From: Planoprotostelium fungivorum
Lineage: Eukaryota > Evosea > Variosea > Cavosteliida > Cavosteliaceae
Length of the DNA stretch: 41,638 bases
Direction of reading: 5' to 3'
Assembly (NCBI GenBank): GCA_003024175.1
Contig: MDYQ01000234.1
Location: 1-41,638 of the forward strand
The stretch's first letter is position 1. Each line of letters opens with the position of its first letter. The position numbers and the translations under genes are program-made. The notes under the pieces are model-generated. The model made no database searches, was not told where the DNA came from, and saw only the letters and a list, made by a program, of their open reading frames with translations. This document shows positions 31,926-41,638 of the stretch, in pieces.

Positions 31926-33558
31926 TCATTCAGCCACACCGATCACATTCCATCTCACCTTATCAGTGGGCTCCTCCATTTCCACTTTGATATACGTCGT
32001 CTCTAGACCCATCTGAAGCATCTCCATCTCAGCGATACGGCAGTACACTGCATGAAAGAATGGATTGGAACCACCGAGGCCATTGAAGAAGGAATATACA
32101 CCACCGGGGTTCAAAATGGAGGGCACCAACTCACAGAACTGTCTCAGATCCTTCCAAAACTCTCCAAAGGTGTCGAAGAAGATTCCATCGTACGTTTCCA
32201 TCTGAAGTACGACGTCTTGCCATCTGCCAAGATATTCAGTCTGGTAGAGATGGATGAATCACCTTCCGAATAAGATCTTGACTCCCGGGCGTTTGTCCCA
32301 TCCCAGCTCCAGCATTCTCGCATACACATCTGGGTGGGCCTCTACGATGGTATGGCTGGCCGGCTTGTATCTATCCGTCTCATCAGTCGATGATCATCTC
32401 GTGAAGAGTGAACCCACTTTTGCAGAGCTTCATCGACAAGACCTAAACCGAAGCCAACATTCATGACGTGCATCCCATCTCGGGTGCACATCAATTCTGC
32501 ATGCTTTTCCATCAGTGGTCCCTCCCAGCTATTCAAATCTCAACTTTTATGCTGTCGACCTCCCTCACCTCATCATGACGGCATTGTCCTCTTCGTCTAA
32601 CAGCTTGTCTTCACTGTAGTGGAGCTTCTGATCGAGGTAATCTTGGTTCGGTGCCACCTTCTTCTTCTTTTCTCTCGGCTCTTNATGACGTGCATCCCCT
32701 CTCGGGTGCACATCAATTCTGCATGCTTTTCCATCAGTGGTCCCTCCCAGCTATCCAAATCTCAATTTTCATGCTGTCGACCTCCCTCACCTCATCATGA
32801 CGGCATTGTCCTCTTCGTCTAACAGCTTGTCTTCGCTGTAGTGGAGCTTCTGATCGAGGTAATCTTGGTTCGGTGCCACCTTCTTCTTCTTTTCTCTCGG
32901 CTCTTGGACGGCTTCCTCTTCCTTCTCTTCTTCGCCTCCTTCTTTCTTCTCTTCAATTTCCTCCTCTATTTGTTCGTCACACAGCTGAACAATTCATTAA
33001 GAATAACCTTCATCATCATCATCGTCTTGAGCCTCGAGAATGTTGAACAATAATTCAACTCTGCATCCTATAATGGGTCAGTACTGTAACATGAGATGAG
33101 ATTGAGTCGCAACCTTCCTCTAATAAAAAGTTGTATACATCATCTTGGCCGTTCTCTTCTGCATATTCTCCTGCGCTCTTCGCTTCGTTATCAACCTGTT
33201 CGCATCGTTGAGTCTCGCGATTACCCCGATGCGCACCTCATTCCACGGATGGCCAGACAGAATAAGATTCTGCACAACCTCCAAATGTCCTCCTGCTGCA
33301 GCCAGATGAAGTGGTCCTCTACCTACCACAATGAATGATTATAATCGAGGGAAAATTGGCTATCTCACCCTTATCATCGCGATAATGGACATCGGCACCC
33401 TTCTTCAGCAATAGTTCCACCGTGGCATTGTCGCCAGCTGATGCTGCCTCCATCATTTGCTTGCATAGATTCACTTCCTCTTCCGTTCGTGTAGGAACCG
33501 CTGATTCCTCCTTATTGGCTGGTGCTTCCTTTGATGCAGAATTATCTCCTTCATTCAT
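31926..33558 (-). CDS. RMT2: RMT2-type protein arginine N5-methyltransferase with N-terminal ankyrin repeats
   Basis: S-adenosylmethionine enzyme; the yeast homologue methylates the delta nitrogen of arginine on ribosomal protein L12. It starts MNEGDNSASKEAPANKEES (33558). Ankyrin repeats follow (MEAASAGDNATVELLLKKGA; GPLHLAAAGGHLEVVQNLI; SGHPWNEV), then an acidic/lysine linker (about 32910-33030), the conserved DQKLHYSEDKLLDEEDNAVM, SWEGPLMEKHAELM, the SAM-binding glycine loop VMNVGFGLGLVDEALQ, TIVEAHPDVYARMLELGWD, ILFGRWQDVV, and YDGIFFDTFGEFW with GGVYSFFNGLGG. Stop at 31926. The domain order matches the family exactly. The gene is disrupted in the assembly at 32684 (N) with the surrounding 221 bases present twice, so the exon for the SWEGPLMEKHAELM part appears in two copies that differ at about five bases. 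Read as an assembly artefact, the gene is intact. Confidence 0.9.
32463..32683. repeat. First copy of a 221-bp duplication beside an N
   Basis: From ATGACGTGCATCCC to CTCTCGGCTCTT this segment is repeated at 32685-32905 in direct orientation, same length, with about five single-base differences. Both copies cover the same part of RMT2. The single N at 32684 separates them. This is the pattern of two overlapping contigs from two alleles placed end to end. Confidence 0.85.
32685..32905. repeat. Second copy of the 221-bp duplication
   Basis: Direct copy of 32463-32683 on the other side of the N. After it the RMT2 reading continues into the acidic linker; after the first copy (toward lower coordinates) it continues into the methyltransferase. 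Together they bracket exactly one gene's worth of unique sequence. Confidence 0.85.
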
Positions 33559-33778
33559 CTTGATGATCTTCCCACTTTCGGAAAACGAGAAGAATAGGAA
33601 AATAGAGACGAGTTTATTACCATCATATAAAAAGAGGGTATTATGTTATCCGCTCAACTCGGTTCTTGACCTTCCTCAAATCGACGTTCATAGAGACTGA
33701 ACTACACGAGGTGAGATTATACCAACTGTCTTTGCCACAGGTTCATCCTACTGCGGGGCTGGATGATTCAATCATGCC

Positions 33779-33848
33779 AATGCACACCAAATGACGCACG
33801 CCCAGCGATGCACGCCGACCGACGCACGCTGTACGACGCATATGCCGA
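33779..33848. repeat. 14-base minisatellite, about five units
   Basis: Units beginning near 33779, 33793, 33807, 33821 and 33835 share a core GACGCACG (variants AATGCACA, GATGCACG, GACGCATA) at exactly 14-base spacing. The array lies between the RMT2 start and the N at 33914 and has no coding context. Confidence 0.6.
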
Positions 33849-33913
33849 GCAGTGCATGACGAGCGATTCAACCACCTTCCCTGGGCTCTGGACCTGTGCC
33901 TGGATCACGCTGT

Positions 33914-34294
33914 NATAGGTTGGATATTGGAATAATGACATAGAGCCTTTAGATTGTCTTTGGCAAATGATACAGGGATGATGTGGTCCAGATTCCACAG
34001 CACTCCATAATTCATCAAACTCATTCTAGAATGAAAATGAGATATCAGATGGGTTTTCAGCTGATCCTGATTGCACATAAGGTATGTCTTGAGCTGACCA
34101 AGCCCAATATTTACTCTTGCTGCCAGATTCTTCATTATTCTATTCATCACATCCTCTTCACTAAACTGTTTGCTGTATAAACCAAAAGGTACAGTGTATA
34201 TGTTGTCTATCATTATTCTCTTGTCATACCATCCATCTAGAGCTGCCTTATCTACTGTCATTGTATTCATAGACAGTCTATCTACTTGAGGCAT
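33914..34294 (-). CDS. HNH-endonuclease-like fragment, cut at an N
   Basis: Reading from 34294 the frame encodes about 125 residues and ends at the N at 33914 before any stop. The last part has HFHSRMSLMNYGVLW then NLDHIIPVSFA and CHYSNIQP, the spacing of HNH/NUMOD-like nucleases common in large DNA viruses, phages and protist genomes (DHIIP supplies the first His, NxQP the terminal asparagine). The final His/Asn region would lie across the N. The upstream part (MPQVDRLSMNTMTVDKAALD) is not a motif I know. Base composition is more AT-rich than the genes to the left. It could be the end of a mobile element, a virus-derived gene, or a larger host protein. Partial because of the assembly join. 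Confidence 0.5.
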
Positions 34295-34453
34295 AATCTG
34301 TTATCCGTTGTAATTTGAATCTGGTCTGGGACCGTAGATAAAATGTATTTGGAGAATGTGTGTATTCCATACGCAGTGGACATGACTCGTAAGAAGATCT
34401 CAACAAATGACGACAACATAATGCCATTGTGATGTTTATTTTTGTATCTGACT

Positions 34454-35005
34454 TCACTTCATGAGCTGGATCCTGTTGGCTGCTCTGAGGGGCACGCGGA
34501 ACACGATGAATGATTCAATGTCAGAGACAATATCCACGGAGTTTCCTATCTCCACGGGGGGTGTGATGACCTTCTCCACCTTCCAAGTGTTGACGATGTT
34601 TGGTAAGTAACTGGTGTGGCACTTGAGATCGAAAGCAAGTTGAGAAATCTCGTCTTCAGTGGGAGTCCAGGAGTAGATAACGTGAATCCCGTCACTTCCA
34701 ACGAATGCGTCTACTGCAATTCCGGTCGACCTCTTGATGAGCGTGTAAAACATCCCGTCTGGCCAGCTCCAACTGATGACAGGGATATTGTGTGTGACTC
34801 TGTGCTCAGGGAACCCTTCTATAGTCGTGGTCTGAATAGAAGGAGTGGGGACATGTGCTGGTGGAGGCAGAGCGCATGGGGCAGGTGCGTGGTGAGATTG
34901 AGGATCGACGGCACTGACGTAATGTTGATGCTTGAATTTGAGGAGGCGCTTTGTGGTTTTGCCGACAGTTGCCCAAGCGCACCTCTGATGAGATCTCCAA
35001 TACAA
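34454..35005 (-). CDS. Unrecognised protein, possible beta-rich domain
   Basis: An uninterrupted frame of 183 residues starting at 35005. The N-terminal third is Pro/His-rich and low complexity (HHAPAPCALPPPAHVPTPS). The C-terminal two thirds alternate hydrophobic and polar residues (MFYTLIKRSTGIAVDAFVGS, GIHVIYSWTPTEDEI, IESFIVFRVPLRAANRIQL), as in a beta-sandwich such as the alpha-crystallin fold, but no signature is clear. An open frame on the + strand (34616-35143) overlaps it and could instead be the real one; the - strand frame looks more protein-like. Lies in the AT-rich island beside the HNH fragment, so it may belong to the same inserted element. Confidence 0.35.
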   Translation of the reverse strand: MYWRSHQRCAWATVGKTTKRLLKFKHQHYVSAVDPQSHHAPAPCALPPPAHVPTPSIQTTTIEGFPEHRVTHNIPVISWSWPDGMFYTLIKRSTGIAVDAFVGSDGIHVIYSWTPTEDEISQLAFDLKCHTSYLPNIVNTWKVEKVITPPVEIGNSVDIVSDIESFIVFRVPLRAANRIQLMK

Positions 35006-35155
35006 TCAGATGATGGGTTCTCTTCTTTGGAGTCTTCTCCAGAATCAAGTCCCCCGTACTTCTCGTCTTCGTCTTTCTCCCTTTCTATCAATATTGTCAG
35101 AAGTGTGTCCATGGATGATTGTGACAATGCAATCAATGATTGAAAGCCCACCCAT

Positions 35156-35347
35156 TTGTTTCTTGATGCAAGCGACGCAGTTCTGCACCGTGGCCAGCCC
35201 AACGTTAACAAGCAAGTGTGTTGCCCAGCACTAGCACACAGGGCCAAATACGCAGATGCAAGGAACAGAATCAGGAGGAGAATTCTGCAGGCTGCAGAGA
35301 ACTCAGGGGATGTTACAGATGAAGATGTAGATATTGAAAATGAGTAA
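35156..35347 (+). CDS. Short basic/acidic open frame, possible 3' exon
   Basis: Open frame ending TAA at 35345-35347, encoding PNVNKQVCCPALAHRAKYA then ARNRIRRRILQAAENSG and an acidic end (DEDVDIENE). The helical, charged character is protein-like but there is no family match I know and the start is arbitrary, since the frame is also open upstream of the ATG. It may be the last exon of a larger gene whose other exons I cannot place. Confidence 0.25.
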   Translation: MFLDASDAVLHRGQPNVNKQVCCPALAHRAKYADARNRIRRRILQAAENSGDVTDEDVDIENE

Positions 35348-35674
35348 ACTAGAAGTTCAGAGTAAAACATAGTAAAACAGGTAAATCTTCTTTTTTTTAT
35401 GTATTCAAAGAGCAAAAAACACCAAAATCTTACTATATTTACCATAAATTCGCTATAATACACCATTTCAAACTTACTGTTTTTACAATTATTACTGTTT
35501 ATTTACTATTAATTTACTCTTCCAAATTACTATATTTACTATTGTATTACATTTTACTATGACTCAATGGTGGAGCTCTGCATACAATGATATAGTCTCT
35601 CAGCTTCCATAAAACATTTAGACTGCTTAAAGCTCAGGATAAAGAATACAAAGATTAGAGGCAAGAAGTGTGAA
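35348..35674. other. AT-rich spacer with repeated TTTACTAT
   Basis: Much more AT-rich than the rest of the window, with several near-repeats of TTTACTAT / TTACTGTTT between about 35430 and 35560. No gene is supported here. Confidence 0.5.
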
Positions 35675-35940
35675 TTGAATGAAGAATCTGATAATCTAAA
35701 GGGATTATTTGAGAAGGAGCTAGCATCATACAATAACAAGAAGCAGTGTATGAAGAGATATGAAGAAAGGCTACAGGATTTGATAGAAGAAAAAGAGAAA
35801 GAGCACAAGGCAGAAGTGAAAAGGGTACAAATAGAACGCAAAAACAAGACGATGTCTTTGGAGGTTCAGCTGGAAGAGATGCAAAAGGAATTGGAAAATA
35901 AGGACAATTTTATTATGAAACAAATGACTGTAATCCGAGC
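35663..35940 (+). CDS. Coiled-coil exon, gene incomplete
   Basis: The frame KCELNEESDNLKGLFEKELA to FIMKQMTVI is almost entirely charged heptad-like sequence (YEERLQDLIEEKEKEHKAEV), a strong coiled-coil signature. It may continue after an intron at about 36226-36282 (LEPVDAATKNMRERGTK, followed by GTAAGT). No start or domain is visible, so partner and role are unknown. It may be a remnant of an inserted element, since it sits in the AT-rich island next to the inverted repeat at 35956-36085. Confidence 0.35.
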
Positions 35941-35955
35941 CTTCAGTGAAGATTT

Positions 35956-36085
35956 GATTTGGTTTTTCTGGTTGGTGTCCACCCATTTGGATCACTAATT
36001 TTTTTGTCATGCATATTCCAGTAGTTGGGAGAGAAGTGATCCATTCTCAATGCACCATTTGACTACCAACCGGAAAAACCAAATC
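35956..36085. repeat. Inverted repeat, 21-base arms, 88-base spacer
   Basis: Left arm GATTTGGTTTTTCTGGTTGG (35956-35976) is matched by the reverse complement of 36065-36085 with one mismatch. Such arms could form a hairpin in RNA or mark a small transposon-like (MITE-type) element; no target-site duplication was found by eye. Confidence 0.6.
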
Positions 36086-36812
36086 ATTTGATCAATTGGA
36101 CCAAACTGAGAAGCACCATCACTGCACGTCAGAAAAGGCAGGACGCTAAATCAAATCTGAACATGTAGCTCTCCATCTGTGTGGAATGGATGACTTTGTG
36201 ATTTCACCTCTATTTTTTTTTGCAGTCATTTGGAGCCTGTAGACGCTGCAACGAAAAATATGCGTGAGAGAGGAACCAAAGTAAGTTGATGTTAGCTGTG
36301 GCGCATTTGAAAGGAAGACTATAACAATTCAGCAAATGACAGAGCAAAGACCTGAAAAGAAATCTGACTTTTTGAACATGGATGGCAGCAGGATCAGATC
36401 ACAACGGTCGCAAAGTGCAGTTTGCAGATGCGAATTCCGAAAACAAAAATTTTCGACAAACAGCCCTGTGGAGCACAAATAAATTGTACCCGTTTCAACT
36501 CAGTCTATTTATAACCAGCTGCTTTTTGCCTCCTTGTGTCTTTTGTATGATTTGAGTGCATAGATTTCTACCCAGACTGCACAAAGCGAGTACAGAGTGC
36601 ACAAACGCTTACAAATGTTTTGCAGAGGATCACCAAACAGAACACAGGAGGCAAGCATTCAGTGCAAGGTGAGTTGTAGAGAAATGGACTATAATATTCC
36701 CTCTTACTATGATGACAAACAACATGTGTGCTCTCATTTGCTCCAATTCCTATCCCATGTGAACATGTGTGTATTCATGATTGGCTACCAGCCATTTCTA
36801 ATCTGGTTGTGA
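36086..36812. other. Stretch without a supported gene
   Basis: AT-rich sequence between the inverted repeat and the RIOK2 stop. Apart from a possible small exon at about 36226-36282, short frames here (for example 36597-36812, +) have no recognisable content. Confidence 0.35.
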
Positions 36813-38714
<1,902 letters not shown>

Positions 38715-38742
38715 CTTGTTCTTCTCTTTCCTTTCCGTATTC

Positions 38743-38748
38743 TTTATT
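38743..38748 (-). terminator. Poly(A) signal overlapping the kinase stop codon
   Basis: On the - strand the kinase ends CGTAAATAAAG, so AATAAA shares a base with the TAA stop (38748-38750). The RIOK2 start follows 33 bases later. Confidence 0.5.
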
Positions 38749-39960
38749 TACGTTGTAGATCCACAAATTGTTGAAAAATCCGCTTTGTTTCTGCTGCGCA
38801 AATAGTGATGACCTCGCCCTTGCCTTGGGTAGTATCTCTTGTTTGGATCTATAGTTGCAAGATTATCCAAAAGATCAGCAGCCTCTTCTGTGTACAAAGA
38901 TACATCCAAAGGTGACAATTGACCTTTCCTTGTTCTTTCTTCTGGGTTGTCTTCAAGCCACTTGATCCAAAAGTTGCTACTTGTGGTCAACATGTATGAT
39001 GTACCTCCATAATACCCTCCGTTATATAGTTTTGGAACTTCGTTCTGCCATGAATACAAATCGCGCATGAACTGTCCACAGTTGTACGGTCGAATGATGT
39101 GCTTGACATGAAACAAGAGTTCAGCGAATATGATTCCAAGACTGAATACATCAACCAAGGGATTGTAGTTCCTCCCATAATATTGCTGTGATGGTGATCA
39201 ACGAATAGAAGAATCTCACAGAAATCAACAAAAGTACCCACCTCAGGTGCAAGATACAAGACATTACCGACTTCCTCATACCACTCATTTGCTATTTGAG
39301 TCAATAAATAGAGTCGTCCATCACAGCAAACTCACGTGTGTATGATATTGCGTCCCCAAAATCAATGATGTAAAATGTTGCTGTTTCTTTACAATACAAA
39401 GTGTTCTTTCTCTTGAGATTTCGGCTGCTTCGATCAGTGAAGATTATATGTGAAGACTCACTGCATGATACCGATGGAATGGATTGATTCTAGTACCTTT
39501 GCGAATTAGGTGATAGTCTGGAAGCGTCTGCTCACCTCTAGAGCTTGTCTCATATAGTTTTGAATTTCGTGCTCTGTTGAGGGTCTTGTATTCTCAACAT
39601 ATGGCATGATGAAGGCATAAGTATAATTCTCCTTCCAATACCCCAGAAGCGGCAGCACACCAGTAATCCCGTTCATTCGTTGGAAGTACGATATCTCTTC
39701 GAGAACATATGTTTCTTCCACCCCGGGCATTTCTTTGATCACCAACTGATTCTCATCAACATTGTACGTGGGAAGAATAATCTCACTTGAGAACCATCCA
39801 TTGTATTTGTGAAACGTCGGACTAAACTATCCTCTGCAGTAAATAATGTACTTTTGTATTGAAGATTCAACGTCATCTTCTCTTGACAGATGCTTGTATA
39901 TTCGATGAAAATCTCTTCATCTACCTCTAATCTTCTTCCCAACAGTTTGTTCGTCCCCAT
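38748..39960 (-). CDS. Protein-kinase-like protein with HRN in place of HRD
   Basis: Start MGTNKLLGRRLEVDEEIF (39960). After an intron the frame gives VIKEMPGVEETYVLEEISYF (VIK lysine, no clear glycine loop), GVLPLLGYWKENYTYAFIMP, and the helix LESIHSIGIM. With the intron closed at GTGAGT...GAAGCAG the catalytic loop reads HRNLKRKN, so the HRD aspartate is Asn, while the metal site FYIIDFGDAIS, the APE of VLYLAPE and DVFSLGIIFAELLF are kept. The tail LLDNLATIDPNKRY closes the C-lobe, and TAA is at 38748. Ser/Thr-type from the overall layout; substrates unknown. The Asn predicts weak or no phosphotransfer. If the intron end is instead one CAG earlier the loop would read HSRNLKRKN, also without the Asp. 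Five or so short introns. An in-frame TGA just upstream separates it from another open frame (39964-40176). Confidence 0.72.
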
Positions 39961-39963
39961 TTC

Positions 39964-40176
39964 TCATCTGATCTGTGTTTGTCGCAACTGCTCAATTGAT
40001 TGGACCAGCCATTTTTCTCGAGTCACAAGATGTCGTACACGATGGTGAGGCTCTTCTTCAATTTCATTGGGTGAGAATACATAGGAAGACAGACATTTGA
40101 GATCTTTGGGAAAGATGTTCAATGAGTCTAACGGTTTTATCGATGAAGAAGACATCCACCAGGTGATTACACTCAA
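39964..40176 (-). CDS. Short open frame in frame with the kinase, separated by one TGA
   Basis: Seventy residues from MSVITWWMSSSSIKPLD to QSIEQLRQTQIR. It ends at TGA, and the kinase ATG lies in the same frame one codon later. The sequence HHRVRHLVTREKWLVQSIEQ looks like real protein. It may be a 5' exon of the kinase with an unrecognised intron, an upstream frame, or part of a once longer protein now split by a stop. Which of these holds cannot be decided here. Confidence 0.35.
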   Translation of the reverse strand: MSVITWWMSSSSIKPLDSLNIFPKDLKCLSSYVFSPNEIEEEPHHRVRHLVTREKWLVQSIEQLRQTQIR

Positions 40177-40200
40177 TGACTCCGCTTATAAAGGATAGAT

Positions 40201-40852
40201 ATGCAAGACCCCCACAGCAACGAAGAACCTATCATTCTGGTTGCAGTATTTGGAGGAGAACGCCTGTGTCAGCTCTGCATCTCAGGCTTGCAAAGAGCGG
40301 TGCCACCATAGGGTCTACTGGTTGAGAGACATGTTCAATATGTGAGAACGGATTCGTACAGAACTGTCTGATGCATACAGAAGGCAGTCTGATCCTGACA
40401 GATTAGAACAAGGAATCCAACAAATGACCTGCAGATGTGATGATATTACGAGTAAGTCTATCTACGGGCTGTCTGTCCCCTGAATCAAGTTAGATTTATA
40501 CAACGACTTGTCAGTGCAGCTTGACCAAGCGAAGCGTTTTCCATCCAATGAGACATACAACAGACCCACCTTTGTGACGTTGGAGAGGTTGAACAGTGCA
40601 GATCATTGTACATTGGAGTCGGTTCGAATTGAGAGAGAGAAGGTGGACGGATGAATATTGATGGATAAGAACATTGAACTTGATATTCAGAACGTGGAAT
40701 GTCTGAGAGAAGTGAAGAAGCTTCTACCCCCTGAGGGACGAGAACAACGGTGAGAGCGGCTCAACGTACTGTCGTGAATAATCGTCAGATTTGTCAACAT
40801 GATAGAGAAGAAGATCACGCCTAGCCAGAAGTGGATACTGAATGAGATATAA
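40201..40852 (+). CDS. Uncertain multi-exon gene, no family recognised
   Basis: Plausible exons joined by short GT-AG introns read NLSFWLQYLEENACVSSASQ with ACKERCHHRVYWLRDMFN (to about 40340), SDPDRLEQGIQQMTCRCDDI (about 40381-40450), LYNDLSVQLDQAKRFPSNET with TLERLNSADHCTLESVRIER (about 40495-40650), DKNIELDIQNVECLREVKKL, and MIEKKITPSQKWILNEI ending TAA (40850-40852). Several cysteines in the first part (CVSSASQACKERC, CRC) could bind metal or form disulfides. The start is unclear: the ATG at 40201 is in another frame, and the exon frame has no obvious ATG, so a further upstream exon or a non-coding status is possible. Confidence 0.3.
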
Positions 40853-41188
40853 ATTTACAGATACATCTATTTATCTTGATCTGCATCTGCATTTGGTGTT
40901 ACCGATTTTGAGTCGTCGCGTGTCATTCGTGGTACACCATCTATCCATGACTCGATTCGATCGAAATTCCAATATCTTTGTTGATCAGTTTTTTTGCATC
41001 CTCTTTTCGAATCACCTCCGAGCAACCAATTGACGTGCCTGCTCTCTATCTATTGGTCCTGTCTCTGTTGTGCTTGATGTATGACGTAGTTGAGGGTCCA
41101 TGAGATTCCTCCTAAATGTGTCCCGGTGATGATCGTGTACAAGTTGTAGATCCTACAGAATCATTTGAAAATTTGATTTCTGATCAAC
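40853..41188. other. Intergenic stretch, nothing recognised
   Basis: About 336 bases between the uncertain gene and the zinc-finger gene. One short frame (40842-41033, +) has no recognisable features. Likely promoter and 5' leader of the zinc-finger gene. Confidence 0.4.
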
Positions 41189-41638
41189 ATGGAGAGCTGG
41201 TCATGTGAAAATTGTACATACTCCAATGGAATGCAACAGAATACTTGCGGTCGGTGCAGCATAAAAACCAATTCCCCGATGAAAAGGACACTAAGAGAGA
41301 GTTACGGCTCAGAGGAAGATTATGAAGAACTAGAAGAAAGATGGGCTTGCAGATCATGCACTTTATTTAACGGGATCGATGCCGACCATTGTTTGGCTTG
41401 CGCTGCAGTCAGACCCAAGCGCGCCCGTGCTACTACAGGTGTCGCATCCTCTCTCGATCTTAATGACCCTCTCAGAATGTTCATACTGCCAACTGATTTT
41501 CAATAACTCTGAAGAGGCTGAAGAACATCTTTCTCTTCACTTATTGGTGGGACCTCTCCTTCTTCGTATTTTTGACGCGAATCATAGAACCAAAAGAATA
41601 CGGAGAATGAAGAATGGATAAGACTGAGGGTAAGGTTG
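41189..41638 (+). CDS. Double RanBP2-type (NZF) plus C2H2 zinc-finger protein, 3' truncated
   Basis: Start MESWSCENCTYSNGMQQNTC. Two RanBP2/NZF-type fingers are clear: W-S-C-E-N-C ... C-G-R-C (residues about 4-23) and W-A-C-R-S-C ... C-L-A-C (about 52-71), joined by an acidic linker and followed by a basic PKRARA. After an intron at about 41440-41476 comes ECSYCQLIFNNSEEAEEHLS with a closing H (C2-x-H2 layout), then a likely second intron (GTGGGA...CATAG) and KNTENEEWIRLR up to a GTAAGG donor at the window edge, so more exons follow. NZF fingers often bind ubiquitin and the third finger resembles small ubiquitin-binding or RNA-binding fingers; a ubiquitin-linked role is inference. The first finger begins only four residues from the start. 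Confidence 0.72.

Noticed and set aside
32619-33053. Two + strand frames with identical beginnings (MELLIEVILVRCH)
   Set aside because: Identical only because the 221-bp segment is duplicated around the N; both are antisense to RMT2.
34616-35143. 175-residue open frame on the + strand
   Set aside because: Overlaps the - strand frame 34454-35005, which has more protein-like hydrophobic patterning; no motif seen. Kept as an alternative only.
34819-35466. 215-residue - strand frame with hydrophobic start
   Set aside because: The hydrophobic part comes from AT-rich spacer DNA and the rest overlaps the better frame in another phase.

Overview
The window is eukaryotic nuclear DNA. Nearly every gene is split by very short GT-AG introns (mostly about 35-60 bases, donors usually GTGAGT/GTGAGN, acceptors often GACAG or GTAG), intergenic gaps are often 30-160 bases, and genes lie on both strands. 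The gene set (a Munc13-type exocytosis factor with GRAM domains, a full ABCC transporter, ankyrin/LCAT-type acyltransferase, chitin-binding chitinase, RMT2-type arginine methyltransferase, RIO2 kinase) fits a free-living phagotrophic protist. An amoebozoan (protosteloid-like) source is my best guess from gene content and intron style, but the sequence does not prove it.

Layout. 1-3536 (+): 3' part of dihydropyrimidine dehydrogenase, cut by the window start. 3812-3882 (+): tRNA-Arg(ACG). 4230-5432 (+): membrane-anchored kinase-like protein that has lost its catalytic residues. 6053-12951 (+): large Munc13/UNC13-family protein carrying C2, GRAM, C2, MUN and a second GRAM. 13238-14400 (-): broken gag-like retroelement fragment. 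14879-16395 (-): UBR-box plus F-box protein. 16840-22523 (+): ABCC (MRP-type) transporter. 22718-23475 (-): unrecognised protein. 23561-26573 (+): lysine/glutamate-rich nuclear-type protein with GF-rich repeats and a terminal zinc finger. 26707-30053 (+): ankyrin repeats fused to an LCAT/PDAT-type acyltransferase. 30211-31809 (+): chitin-binding chitinase-like gene lacking the catalytic middle of GH18. 31926-33558 (-): RMT2, interrupted by an N flanked by a 221-bp duplication. 33914-about 36800: AT-rich, gene-poor island with an HNH-nuclease fragment, a coiled-coil fragment and an inverted repeat. 36813-38714 (-): RIOK2. 38748-39960 (-): kinase with an altered HRD motif. 40201-40852 (+): uncertain multi-exon gene. 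41189-41638 (+): zinc-finger protein running off the end.

Functionally this is an ordinary mixture of housekeeping and membrane-traffic genes with no operon-like logic. The main points of interest are (i) a strongly over-represented 8-9 base motif, CTACAACG/CGTTGTAG, that sits almost only inside introns and in both orientations; (ii) unusual domain combinations (C2-GRAM-MUN-GRAM, ankyrin-LCAT, UBR-F-box); (iii) two kinase-like genes with damaged catalytic motifs and a chitinase without its active site; and (iv) assembly marks (two single N positions, one with duplicated flanks). Splice sites were placed by eye from reading frame, GT-AG rule and family conservation, so exon edges are approximate.
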